This document shows positions 1-7,892 of a stretch of 64,000 nucleotides of DNA, one piece after another. The DNA is from Pseudaquabacterium pictum. Lineage in GTDB: Bacteria; Pseudomonadota; Gammaproteobacteria; Burkholderiales; Burkholderiaceae_C. A program made the position numbers and the translations under genes. Position 1 is the stretch's first letter; each line of letters begins with the position of its first letter. The stretch lies in NCBI RefSeq assembly GCF_005403045.1, contig NZ_BJCL01000001.1, positions 829,578-893,577 on the forward strand. Direction: 5' to 3'. The notes under the pieces were generated by a model, which saw only the letters and a list, made by a program, of their open reading frames with translations, had not been told where the DNA came from and made no database searches.

Positions 1-279
1 GGCGGGCTGCGCGGCACGCTGCTGCGCAGCACCAACGCCGGCGACAGTTGGCAGCCGGTGGCGACCGGCCAGACCAGCTCCATCACCGGCCTGGCGCAGG
101 GGCCGGACGGCAGCATCACCGCATCGGCGCTCGACGGTCTGGTGCTGACCAGCCGCGATGGCCAGGCCTTCCAGGCCCGCCGCAGTGCCGACCGCCTGAG
201 CCACACCGGCGTGCTGGTCAATCCGCAGGGCCAGATGGTGCTGACCACGCGCGCGGGCGTACGCAGCGCCCTGCCCTGA
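1..279 (+). CDS. YCF48/BNR-repeat-like protein, C-terminal fragment
   Basis: The reading frame is open from the first base, so only the last 92 residues are visible. They carry beta-propeller style repeats, including TNAGDSWQPV and SRDGQAFQA, of the kind found in YCF48/BNR proteins. Known Burkholderiales clusters often put a secreted YCF48-like protein beside MMPL/RND-type exporters and genes for hydrophobic substrate catabolism. The genes that follow here (DUF3237, crotonase, dehydrogenases, P450) fit that setting, but the link is inferred. The N-terminus, any signal peptide and the upstream partners lie outside the window. Confidence 0.6.
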   Translation, partial: GGLRGTLLRSTNAGDSWQPVATGQTSSITGLAQGPDGSITASALDGLVLTSRDGQAFQARRSADRLSHTGVLVNPQGQMVLTTRAGVRSALP

Positions 280-286
280 CTGGCGC

Positions 287-772
287 ATGGACCCGACCTT
301 CCGCCTCCCGCCTGGCCGGCATGCTGCCGTGCCCGGCACGCCGCAACTGGCCGCCTGCTTCATGGCCGACGTGATGCTCGACCCCGAGCGCGACCATGGC
401 CTGACGCCCGCGGGGCGCCGGCTGCATGTGCGCATCGTCGGCGGCCGGGTGTGGGGGCCCGGGTTGCAGGCGCAGGTGCTGCCGGGCGGTGCCGACTGGC
501 AGGTGCTGCGCAACGACGGCATGCTGGAGCTGGAGGCCATCTACGACCTGCAGGCCGACGACGGCACGCTGATCCATGTGCGCAACCGCGGCCTGTGGAC
601 CAGCCCGACCGGCGACTGGCCCGCCAGCTACGCGATGAGCCAGCCGCGCTTCGAGGCGCCAGAGGGCCCGCACGGCTGGCTCAACCGCTACCAGTTCCTG
701 GCCACGGTCGGCCCCGGGCCGGTGCCCGCCACCTCGGTGCACCTGCGCTTCTTCCAGGTCCTGCCGGGCTGA
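287..772 (+). CDS. DUF3237 family protein
   Basis: This 161-residue protein starts 7 nt after the preceding stop. It resembles the DUF3237 family, a small beta-barrel fold. The family-like features are an N-terminal strand with FMADVMLDP, the central GGRVWGPGLQAQVLPGGADW segment and the later LEAIYDLQADDG motif. The usual DUF3237 length is about 150 residues, so it looks complete. The molecular function of the family is not established. It sits with beta-oxidation and alcohol-oxidation genes, which suggests a catabolic accessory role; that is inference only. Confidence 0.75.
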   Translation: MDPTFRLPPGRHAAVPGTPQLAACFMADVMLDPERDHGLTPAGRRLHVRIVGGRVWGPGLQAQVLPGGADWQVLRNDGMLELEAIYDLQADDGTLIHVRNRGLWTSPTGDWPASYAMSQPRFEAPEGPHGWLNRYQFLATVGPGPVPATSVHLRFFQVLPG

Positions 773-862
773 TCGGCGCACAGCGGCCGCGCCACAGGCT
801 TCGGCGGCGGCGTGCAGGCGTGGGCTATGCTGGCCCGGCCCCAACCCCGATCTGGAGCCTGC

Positions 863-1618
863 ATGCAACCCCTGGTCCTGCGCGAGGACACCGACGGCCT
901 CGCCACCCTCACCCTGCACCGCCCGGAGAAGCTCAACGCGCTGACCGTGGCCCTGTTCGCCGAGCTGCGCGCCCATGTGCAACAGCTGGCCCAGGAGACC
1001 GACCGCATCGGCCTGGTGCTGCTGCGCGGCGCCGGCAAGTGCTTCTCGGCCGGCCATGACCTGGCCGACATCGCCCATGGCGAACACCCGCCGCAGCCGC
1101 ACTTCCAGGCCGACACCATCGAGCTGCTGGCCAACCTGCCGCAACCGGTTATCACCGCGGTGCACGGCCACTGCTACACCGGCGCGCTGGAGCTGGCGCT
1201 GGCCGGCGACCTGATCGTGGCCGCCGAATCCGCCAAGTTCGCCGACACCCATGCCCGCTGGGCCCTGGTGCCGGTGTGGGGCATGAGCCAGCGTTTGCCG
1301 CGCCGCGTGGGCCTGGCCAAGGCCCAGGAGATGACCTACACCGCCCGCACCTTCAGCGGCCGCGAGGCCGAGGCCATGGGCCTGGTGAACTGGTGCGTGC
1401 CCGATGCCGAGTTCGACGCCGCGCTGGACCGGACGGCGCGCTCCATCCTGACCAACTCCTGGTTCAGCCTGCGCGCCAACAAGCGCCTGTACCGCGAGAC
1501 CGAAGGCCTGCCGCTGCGCGCCGGCCTGTCGCACGAGATCCACCGCAGCGAGGGCCGCGGCCCCGACATGGCCGAGCGCATTGCCGCCTTCATGAACAAG
1601 ACCAGCAAGCTCGCCTGA
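863..1618 (+). CDS. Enoyl-CoA hydratase/isomerase (crotonase) family protein
   Basis: This 251-residue crotonase-fold protein would hydrate or isomerise an unsaturated acyl-CoA in the cytoplasm. The N-terminal LHRPEKLNALT strand, the oxyanion-hole segment SAGHDLADIAHG and the second CoA-pocket region HGHCYTGALELALAGD are typical. The third region, VPVWGMSQRLPRRVG, lies where catalytic glutamates sit in classical hydratases, and I do not see the usual glutamate pair, so the exact reaction is uncertain. I chose the ATG at 863, which has a GGAG 5 nt upstream. An earlier in-frame ATG at 812 adds 17 unconserved residues. The next gene begins 2 nt after the stop, suggesting co-transcription. Confidence 0.85.
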   Translation: MQPLVLREDTDGLATLTLHRPEKLNALTVALFAELRAHVQQLAQETDRIGLVLLRGAGKCFSAGHDLADIAHGEHPPQPHFQADTIELLANLPQPVITAVHGHCYTGALELALAGDLIVAAESAKFADTHARWALVPVWGMSQRLPRRVGLAKAQEMTYTARTFSGREAEAMGLVNWCVPDAEFDAALDRTARSILTNSWFSLRANKRLYRETEGLPLRAGLSHEIHRSEGRGPDMAERIAAFMNKTSKLA

Positions 1619-1620
1619 CG

Positions 1621-2877
1621 GTGCTGGCCGCCGAGCTGCACACCGCCGCGGTGGTGGCGGTGTTCGCCACCGTCTACCTGGGCATGTTCCTCGGCGGCCT
1701 GCCGATGCTCAAGCTCGACCGCGCTGGCGTGGCCCTGCTGGGCGCCATCGCGGTGATCGCCATCACCGGCGAAACGGTGGAGTCCGCCGCCCGCGCGGTC
1801 GACCTGCCCACCATCGTGCTGCTGTTCGCCTTCATGGTGGTATCGGCCCAGCTGCGCATGAGCGGCTTCTATGCCGCGGTGGCGCAGCGGGTGGGCGCGA
1901 TGCCGCTGTCGCGCACCGGCCTGCTGGGTGCGCTGATCGCAGTGGCGGCGGCGCTGTCCGCGGTGTTCTCCAACGACGTGGTCTGCCTGGCGATGACGCC
2001 GGTAGTGGCCCGGCTGTGCCTGCAGCGCGGCTTGCCACCGGTGCCCTTCCTGCTGGGGCTGGCCTGCGCCGCCAACATCGGCTCGGCCGCCACGCTGATC
2101 GGCAACCCGCAGAACATGCTGATCGGCTCGGTGCTGCAGCTGCCCTTCAGCGGCTACCTGCGGCTGGCGCTGCCGCCGGTGCTGGCCAGCCTGGTGCTGC
2201 TGTGGGCCTGGCTGGCCTGGGGGCCGGGGGCGCGTGGTGACAGCGTCGCCGGTGCCCCCGGCCCGGCGACCGCACCCGCGGCCGACCCGCCGCTGGACCG
2301 TTGGCAGACCACCAAGGGCCTGGCCGTGGCCGGCGCGCTGGTGGCCGTGTTCCTGGCCACCGACTGGCCGCGCGACGTGGCCGCGCTGGTGGGCGCGGCG
2401 GTGCTGCTGCTCAGCCGCCGGCTGCACTCGGGCCAGGTGATGGGCGATGTCGACTGGCTGCTGCTGCTGCTGTTCATCGGCCTGTTCGTGGTCAATGATG
2501 CCTTCGCCGCCACCGGCCTGGCCGGCCAGGCGGTGGCCTGGCTGGCCGGCCACGGCGTGCAGCTGGCCGAACCTGGCCCGCTGCTGGTGGTGGGCGTGGC
2601 GCTGTCCAACCTGGTCAGCAACGTGCCGGCGGTGATGCTGCTGCTGCCCCACCTGCAGGGCGATGGCGGCACGCAGGCCGGCGTGATGCTGGCGCTGGTC
2701 AGCACCTTCGCCGGCAACCTGCTGCTGGTGGGCTCGATCGCCAACCTGATCGTCGCCGACCTGGCCCGCCAGGCCGGCATCACCCTCGACTGGCGCCGCC
2801 ATGCCGCCACCGGCGTGCCGGTCACCCTGGGCAGCCTGGTGCTGCTGTGGTCCTGGATGGCCTGGAACGTCCGCTGA
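1621..2877 (+). CDS. Anion permease of the ArsB/SLC13-CitMHS type
   Basis: This integral membrane protein of about 418 residues has some ten hydrophobic segments. Hallmarks of the ion-transporter superfamily are the paired re-entrant regions FSNDVVCLAMTPVVARL and LSNLVSNVPAVMLLLPHL, plus ANIGSAATLIGNPQNMLIG. These occur in ArsB-, NhaD- and DASS-like carriers of arsenite, sodium or dicarboxylates. I start at GTG 1621, two bases after the crotonase stop, because the first ATG (1684) would delete the first membrane helix. The frame stays open upstream inside the crotonase gene, but that part is antiphase to a clear coding region. The substrate cannot be told from sequence; an organic anion is plausible from the neighbours. 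Confidence 0.8.
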   Translation: MLAAELHTAAVVAVFATVYLGMFLGGLPMLKLDRAGVALLGAIAVIAITGETVESAARAVDLPTIVLLFAFMVVSAQLRMSGFYAAVAQRVGAMPLSRTGLLGALIAVAAALSAVFSNDVVCLAMTPVVARLCLQRGLPPVPFLLGLACAANIGSAATLIGNPQNMLIGSVLQLPFSGYLRLALPPVLASLVLLWAWLAWGPGARGDSVAGAPGPATAPAADPPLDRWQTTKGLAVAGALVAVFLATDWPRDVAALVGAAVLLLSRRLHSGQVMGDVDWLLLLLFIGLFVVNDAFAATGLAGQAVAWLAGHGVQLAEPGPLLVVGVALSNLVSNVPAVMLLLPHLQGDGGTQAGVMLALVSTFAGNLLLVGSIANLIVADLARQAGITLDWRRHAATGVPVTLGSLVLLWSWMAWNVR

Positions 2878-3022
2878 GGGCGCCAGCGCAGTCGTCCAGG
2901 CGACAACCCGGCACCGCCGGCACACCGGACAAACACCGGCCTGCGGCTGCAGCGGCGCGGCGCAGAATCATCGGATCGCCGCCGGCATCAGGCTGGTCGG
3001 CCCTGCCCACTGGAGCATCCCG

Positions 3023-4108
3023 ATGAAAGCTGCCGTCCTGCACGCACCCAACCAGCCGATGACGATCGAGGACGTGGTCCTCGAGAAGCCCAAGCGCCGC
3101 GAAGTGCTGGTGCGCACCGCCGCCGCCGGCCTGTGCCACAGCGACCTGCACTTCATCGACGGCCTGTACCCTTATCCGCTGCCCGCCGTGCTGGGTCACG
3201 AGGCTGCCGGCGTGGTGGAGGCCGTCGGCGAGGACGTGACTTACCTCAAGCCCGGCGACCATGTCATCAGCTGCCTGTCGATGTTCTGCGGCCATTGCAG
3301 CTTCTGCCTGTCGGGCCACCTGTCTCTGTGCGGCGACCCCGAGGTGAAGCCGCCCGCCGGCAAGGCCAAGCGCCTGGGCTGGAAGGGCCAGCACATGAAC
3401 CAGTTCCTGAACCTGTCGGCGTTTGCCGAGCAGATGGTGGTGCATGAGAACGCCCTGGTGAAGGTGCGCGAGGACATGCCGCTGGACCTGGCCGCACTGA
3501 TCGGCTGCGGCGTGATCACAGGCTACGGCGCCGTGGCCCGCACCGCCAAGGTGGAGCCCGGCAGCACGGTGGCGGTGTTCGGCGCCGGCGGCATCGGGCT
3601 GTCGACCATCAACGCGGCGGCCATTGCCGGCGCGGGCCGCATCATCGTGGTCGACAAGGACCCGTTCAAGTTCGACCTGGCCCGCGCCTTCGGTGCCACC
3701 GACATCGTCGACGCCAACCTGGGCGACACCGTCAAGCGGATCCGCGACATGACCAACGGGGGCGTGCACTACTCGTTCGAGTGCATCGGCCTCAAGGCCA
3801 CCGCAGAGCAGAGCTTCAGCTGCCTGCGCCCCGGCGGCGCGGCCACCATCATCGGCATGATCCCGGTCGGCACCAAGATCGAGCTGCACGGCGTCGACTT
3901 CCTGGCCGAGCGCAAGATCCAGGGCAGCATGATGGGCAGCAACCAGTTCCGCACCGACATGCCGCGGCTGATCGACTTCCACATGCAGGGCAAGCTGCAC
4001 CTGAAGGAGATGGTGTCCTCGCGCATCAAGCTGGAGCAGATCAACGAGGGCTTCGCGACCTTGAAGACCGGCGGCGTCGCGCGCAACGTCATCATGTTCG
4101 ACCACTGA
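3023..4108 (+). CDS. Zinc-dependent (class III-like) alcohol dehydrogenase
   Basis: This 361-residue medium-chain dehydrogenase oxidises an alcohol with a nicotinamide cofactor. Catalytic-zinc ligands are visible in GLCHSDLHF and GHEAAGVV. A structural-zinc cysteine cluster runs through CGHCSFCLSGHLSLC. The Rossmann motif is GAGGIGLS, followed by an acidic residue (VVDKD) that favours NAD. Sequence style matches the NDMA-dependent/class III branch. GGAG lies 7 nt before the ATG at 3023. It is followed closely by an SDR, a ferredoxin and a CYP153 P450. The obvious role is oxidising the primary alcohol produced by the P450 to an aldehyde; this is inferred from context. Confidence 0.88.
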   Translation: MKAAVLHAPNQPMTIEDVVLEKPKRREVLVRTAAAGLCHSDLHFIDGLYPYPLPAVLGHEAAGVVEAVGEDVTYLKPGDHVISCLSMFCGHCSFCLSGHLSLCGDPEVKPPAGKAKRLGWKGQHMNQFLNLSAFAEQMVVHENALVKVREDMPLDLAALIGCGVITGYGAVARTAKVEPGSTVAVFGAGGIGLSTINAAAIAGAGRIIVVDKDPFKFDLARAFGATDIVDANLGDTVKRIRDMTNGGVHYSFECIGLKATAEQSFSCLRPGGAATIIGMIPVGTKIELHGVDFLAERKIQGSMMGSNQFRTDMPRLIDFHMQGKLHLKEMVSSRIKLEQINEGFATLKTGGVARNVIMFDH

Positions 4109-4115
4109 GCCCGGC

Positions 4116-5009
4116 ATGGCGCAGCGCCTGCAAGGCAAGGTGGCGGTCATCACCGGTGCCGCTTCGGGCATCGGCGAGGCCGCGGTCGAATTGTTCGTCG
4201 CCGAAGGCGCGCAGGTGCTGGCGGCCGACAAGAACGCCGAGGCGGGCGCTGCGCTGGCCGACCGGCTGGGCCCCGCGGTGCACTTCATGCCCTGCGACGT
4301 GACCGATTGCGCCCAGCTGAAGGCCGCGATCGACGGCGCCGCGGCGCACTTCGGCGGGCTGGACATCCTGTTCTCCAACGCCGGTGCCGGTGGCACGGCG
4401 GCGGGCGTGGAGGCCTTCGATCCCGCCAGCTGGGACTTCACCCAGGCGCTGCTGCTGCGTTCTGTGGCTGCGGGCACGGCCTATGCCGTGCCGCACATGC
4501 GGCGCCGCGGCGGTGGCGCCATGGTCAACACCTCGTCCGTCTCGGCACTGCAGGCGGGCTATGCGCCGCTGTGCTACTCGGTGGCCAAGGCTGGCGTGCT
4601 GCACTACACCAAGGTGGCGGCCACCGAGCTGTCGGCGCTGCGCATCCGCATCAATGCCATCGTGCCCGGCTTCATCGCCACCCGCATCTTCGGCGGGCTG
4701 ATGCAGATGGACCACGACCAGTCCGGCGCCCTGGCCGCGCAGATCGCCCAGCGCAGCGGCACGGCCAACCCGATCGGCCGCTCCGGCCTGCCGCAGGACA
4801 TCGCCGAAGCGGCGCTGTTCCTGGCCAGCGACGCCGCCGGCTTCATCACCGGCACCCACCTCACCGTCGACGGTGGCCTCACCATCGGCCCGCGCCACAG
4901 CTGGGATCCGAACGTCGCCGGCCCGATGACCGACGCCCTGGGCCTCAGCCCCGAGCAACTGCGTGCGCTGCGTGCACAGCGCGCCCAGCATCCCGTTCAG
5001 CCTTCCTGA
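4116..5009 (+). CDS. Short-chain dehydrogenase/reductase (SDR)
   Basis: This 297-residue classical SDR starts 7 nt after the alcohol dehydrogenase stop. The cofactor motif is TGAASGIGEA near the N-terminus, the NAG strand appears as SNAGAGG, the catalytic serine lies in NTSSVSAL and the YSVAK motif supplies Tyr and Lys. The C-terminal DGGLTIG is typical of classical SDRs. It is somewhat longer than the usual 250 residues because of a tail after DGGLTIGPRHSWDPN. Substrate is unknown; an alcohol or ketone intermediate of the P450 pathway is a reasonable guess from the operon. Confidence 0.88.
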   Translation: MAQRLQGKVAVITGAASGIGEAAVELFVAEGAQVLAADKNAEAGAALADRLGPAVHFMPCDVTDCAQLKAAIDGAAAHFGGLDILFSNAGAGGTAAGVEAFDPASWDFTQALLLRSVAAGTAYAVPHMRRRGGGAMVNTSSVSALQAGYAPLCYSVAKAGVLHYTKVAATELSALRIRINAIVPGFIATRIFGGLMQMDHDQSGALAAQIAQRSGTANPIGRSGLPQDIAEAALFLASDAAGFITGTHLTVDGGLTIGPRHSWDPNVAGPMTDALGLSPEQLRALRAQRAQHPVQPS

Positions 5010-5029
5010 CCCCCCTGCCCCTGTCCACC

Positions 5030-5350
5030 ATGCCCAAGATCACCTTCATCGCCCACAGCGGCCAGCGCCACACGGTCGAGGCCGAAGCCGGCCTGTCGCT
5101 GATGCGCGCTGCCATCGACCACAACGTGCCCGGCATCGACGGCGACTGTGGCGGTGCCTGCGCCTGCGCCACCTGCCATGTGTTCGTCGAGGGTGCCTGG
5201 GCCGCCAAGACCGGCGTGCGCACCCAGCAGGAGAACGACATGCTGAACTTCGCCGCCGAGCTGCGCGACAGCTCGCGCCTGGCCTGCCAGATCACCGTGA
5301 CCGATGACCTCGACGGGCTGGAAGTCACCATGCCCGAAGGCCAGCACTAA
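5030..5350 (+). CDS. [2Fe-2S] ferredoxin, adrenodoxin/putidaredoxin type
   Basis: This 106-residue electron carrier has the cysteine pattern CGGACACATC followed by a distal cysteine in LACQITV, characteristic of vertebrate-type ferredoxins that feed bacterial class I P450s. It sits 41 nt upstream of a CYP153-like P450, so it is almost certainly that enzyme's redox partner. A matching FAD ferredoxin reductase, often in the same operon, is not present in this window. The ATG at 5030 lies 20 nt after the SDR stop; no strong ribosome-binding site is seen, so translational coupling is possible. Confidence 0.9.
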   Translation: MPKITFIAHSGQRHTVEAEAGLSLMRAAIDHNVPGIDGDCGGACACATCHVFVEGAWAAKTGVRTQQENDMLNFAAELRDSSRLACQITVTDDLDGLEVTMPEGQH

Positions 5351-5391
5351 CCTGCCGCCAAACCACCCGCCAACCGCCAAGGAGCCTTGCC

Positions 5392-6681
5392 ATGAGCGCT
5401 GTCCTGAAGCCCCCTGCCCCTGCCGCCCTGTCCCCGGCCCAGGCCGCCGCGCGCGACAAGATCTGGGCCATGCCGCTGGCGGACCTGCACCCGGCCGACC
5501 CGCAGCATTTCGTCGACAACGTCGAGCTGCACATCTTCGACCGCCTGCGGGCGCAGGCACCGGTGCACTTTGGCCACAGCCCGGTGCCCGAGGTGGGCAG
5601 CTACTGGAGCGTCACCCGCTACCAGGACATCATGCATGTGGACACGCACCCCGAGCTGTTCTCGTCGGACTGGTCCAAGGGCGGCATCACGCTGTTCAAT
5701 GCGCCGGATGGCGAGAAGCTGCCGATGTTCATCGCGATGGATCCGCCCAAGCACGATGACCAGCGCAAGGCGGTCAGCACCATCGTGGCGCCGGCCAACC
5801 TGAACAACTGGCAGGCCGAGATCCGCGAGCGCACTGGCCGCCTGCTCGACAGCCTGCCGCGCAACGAGCCCTTCGACTGGGTGGACAAGGTCTCGATCGA
5901 GCTGACCACCTGCATGCTGGCCACGCTGTTCGACTTCCCGTTCGAGGACCGCCGGCTGCTGACCTGGTGGTCGGACGTGGCGACGATGAACAAGGCCACC
6001 AACCCCGAGGCGCTGGAGCCGGCCGAGCGCATGGCCGAGCTGGGCAAGATGCTGGGCTACTTCACCAAGCTGTGGAACGAGCGGGTCAATGCTCCGCCCA
6101 AGACCGATCTGGTAAGCATGCTGGCCCATGGCGCGGCCACCCGCAACATGCCGCCGCTGGAGTACATGGGCAACCTGGTCCTGCTGATCGTGGGCGGCAA
6201 CGACACCACCCGCAACAGCATGACCGGCGGCCTGCTGGCGCTGAACGACAACCCGGCCGAATTCGCCAAGCTGCGCGCCAATCCCGCGCTGGTGGACAGC
6301 CTGGTGCCCGAGATCATCCGCTGGCAGACGCCGCTGGCCTACATGCGCCGCACCGCCGTGCAGGACACCGAACTGGGCGGCCAGCGCATCGCCAAGGGCG
6401 ACAAGGTGGCGATGTGGTATCTCTCGGGCAACCGTGACGAGACCGCCATCGACCGGCCCGACCAGTTCATCATCGACCGCGCCCGCCCGCGCCAGCACCT
6501 GAGCTTCGGCTTCGGCATCCACCGCTGCGTGGGCAACCGCCTGGCGGAGCTGCAGCTGAAGATCCTCTGGGAAGAGATCCTCGAGCGCTTCCCGGTGATC
6601 GAGGTGCTGGGCGAACCCACCCGCGTGCGCTCGTCCTTCGTCCGCGGCTACAGCAAGCTGATGGTGAACATCCCGGGTTGA
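5392..6681 (+). CDS. Cytochrome P450, CYP153 family (terminal hydroxylase)
   Basis: This 429-residue soluble P450 closely follows what I remember of CYP153A alkane hydroxylases throughout its length. The matching blocks are MFIAMDPPKHD, the VSIELTT...ATLFDFP block, the I-helix GGNDTTRNSMTGG, the ExxR region EIIRWQTPL and the heme loop FGFGIHRCVGNRLAE. CYP153 enzymes omega-hydroxylate medium-chain alkanes, fatty acids or terpenes such as limonene. AAGGAG stands 8 nt before the ATG. The upstream ferredoxin, SDR and zinc alcohol dehydrogenase form a complete hydroxylation-to-aldehyde set, except that no ferredoxin reductase is seen. The substrate is not determinable from sequence. Confidence 0.92.
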   Translation: MSAVLKPPAPAALSPAQAAARDKIWAMPLADLHPADPQHFVDNVELHIFDRLRAQAPVHFGHSPVPEVGSYWSVTRYQDIMHVDTHPELFSSDWSKGGITLFNAPDGEKLPMFIAMDPPKHDDQRKAVSTIVAPANLNNWQAEIRERTGRLLDSLPRNEPFDWVDKVSIELTTCMLATLFDFPFEDRRLLTWWSDVATMNKATNPEALEPAERMAELGKMLGYFTKLWNERVNAPPKTDLVSMLAHGAATRNMPPLEYMGNLVLLIVGGNDTTRNSMTGGLLALNDNPAEFAKLRANPALVDSLVPEIIRWQTPLAYMRRTAVQDTELGGQRIAKGDKVAMWYLSGNRDETAIDRPDQFIIDRARPRQHLSFGFGIHRCVGNRLAELQLKILWEEILERFPVIEVLGEPTRVRSSFVRGYSKLMVNIPG

Positions 6682-6768
6682 GTGTTTTGTTGCCCGGTTT
6701 GGGCTCAAAGCGGAACTTGCCGGTTCGCCATCTTCAGCGCGAGGGTGAAGGCCTCGGTAGTGCCTGAG

Positions 6769-6877
6769 CGCCGGGCAGGGAGGGCCTGCTTTGCGGCAGT
6801 GAAGGCGGAGTCCTATGCGCCGCTAGCGGCGCGTAGGACGGGGGACATGGAGCAAAGCAGGCCCTCCCGGACCGGCG
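6769..6877. repeat. Nested inverted repeat between convergent genes
   Basis: A perfect 17-bp inverted repeat (6778-6794 with 6852-6868) encloses a second palindrome at 6810-6839 with one internal mismatch and a perfect GCGCCGCTAGCGGCGC core. Outside the 17-bp arms the pairing resumes after a 4-nt mismatch at 6769-6773 and 6873-6877. The element lies in the 241-nt gap between the convergent P450 and TauD-like genes. It could act as a bidirectional terminator or mRNA-stabilising hairpin, or be a REP-like or miniature mobile element. I noticed no second copy by eye in this window. Confidence 0.75.
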
Positions 6878-6922
6878 CGATCGCGCGGAAAACAATGCCC
6901 GAAAAGAGCCCGAACTCGCCTA

Positions 6923-7852
6923 TCAAGCCCGCAGCTTCTTGCCCTTCAACACCACCTGGTTGACATTCGCAGCCGCAGGCGCGGTGCCGGGCACATCGAA
7001 GGTCACGCGCTGGTTCACACGGTGGTGCGGCCAGTAGTCGGCCAGAGCGTAGTGCTGGGTGCTGCGGTTGTCCCACACCGCGATGCCGCCAGCCTCCCAC
7101 TGGTGGTGCACCATGAACTCCGGCTTTTTCAGCCATTCGAGCAGGAAGTTCAGGATGCCGCGTGCCTCGTGCCGGTCCACGCCCTGGATGTTGCGGGTGA
7201 AATCGGCGTTGACGAAGATGCACTTGCGGCCTGAGTCTGGATTCACCCGCACCACCGGATGCACCACCGGCTTGAAGGCCTTGATCGCGGCGATCAGTGC
7301 GTCGTCACCCCGCTGCCCCAGCGCCTCGCGGAAGCCCGACACCTCCCAGCTGTGCACCGCCGTCAGGCCCTGCAGGTACTTTTGCATGCCTGGCGACAGC
7401 CAGTCGTAGGCCTTGCTGGTGCTCATCCAGCAGGTGTTGCCGCCAGCCGGCGGCGTCACCGTGATCTGGATCGCCGTGCCCAATGGCGGGCTGGGCTTCC
7501 AGCTGATGTCGGTGTGCCAGTTGTCGATGGACGGCGGCCGGTCCTTGTCGCTGACGATCATCTCCAGCTCCGGCGCGCCCGGCTTGCGCTCGAAGTACGA
7601 GCCCGCCGACACCGGCCCGAACACCTTGGCCAGCGCCACATGCTGCGCCGGCGTGATGGCCTGCGGCCGGAAGAAGATCACCTCGAAATCCCACAGCGCC
7701 TGGCGCAGCTCGGCGGCCACGGCGTCGCTCAGCGGCTTCGTCAGGTCCACGCCCTCGATCCACGCCGCGAAGTTGGGCATGCGCGGCACCGGGCGGATGT
7801 GCTTGTAGCGCTTGGCGATGTTGATCAGCTTCAGGGGCTTGGTGTTGGCCAT
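6923..7852 (-). CDS. TauD/TfdA family Fe(II)/2-oxoglutarate dioxygenase
   Basis: This 309-residue protein belongs to the taurine dioxygenase superfamily. The iron-binding triad is visible as the HxD in DNWHTDISW and the distal histidine in DYWPHHRVNQRVTF, and the 2-oxoglutarate-binding arginine lies in the same C-terminal block. Relatives include taurine dioxygenase TauD and the alkylsulfatase AtsK. It is the last gene of a run after an arylsulfatase and an alkylsulfatase. An AtsK-like role, oxidative cleavage of alkyl sulfate esters or sulfonates to release sulfate or sulfite, is therefore the best inference. A 40-nt gap separates it from the alkylsulfatase. Confidence 0.88.
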   Translation of the reverse strand: MANTKPLKLINIAKRYKHIRPVPRMPNFAAWIEGVDLTKPLSDAVAAELRQALWDFEVIFFRPQAITPAQHVALAKVFGPVSAGSYFERKPGAPELEMIVSDKDRPPSIDNWHTDISWKPSPPLGTAIQITVTPPAGGNTCWMSTSKAYDWLSPGMQKYLQGLTAVHSWEVSGFREALGQRGDDALIAAIKAFKPVVHPVVRVNPDSGRKCIFVNADFTRNIQGVDRHEARGILNFLLEWLKKPEFMVHHQWEAGGIAVWDNRSTQHYALADYWPHHRVNQRVTFDVPGTAPAAANVNQVVLKGKKLRA

Positions 7853-7892
7853 GGTTCAAATCCAAAGGTTGGCGGCGAAGCGTTGGCGGCAC

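Noticed and set aside
6682..6963. Open frame of 93 codons downstream of the P450
   Set aside because: It spans the nested palindrome, has no recognisable protein family and runs into the antisense of the dioxygenase gene.
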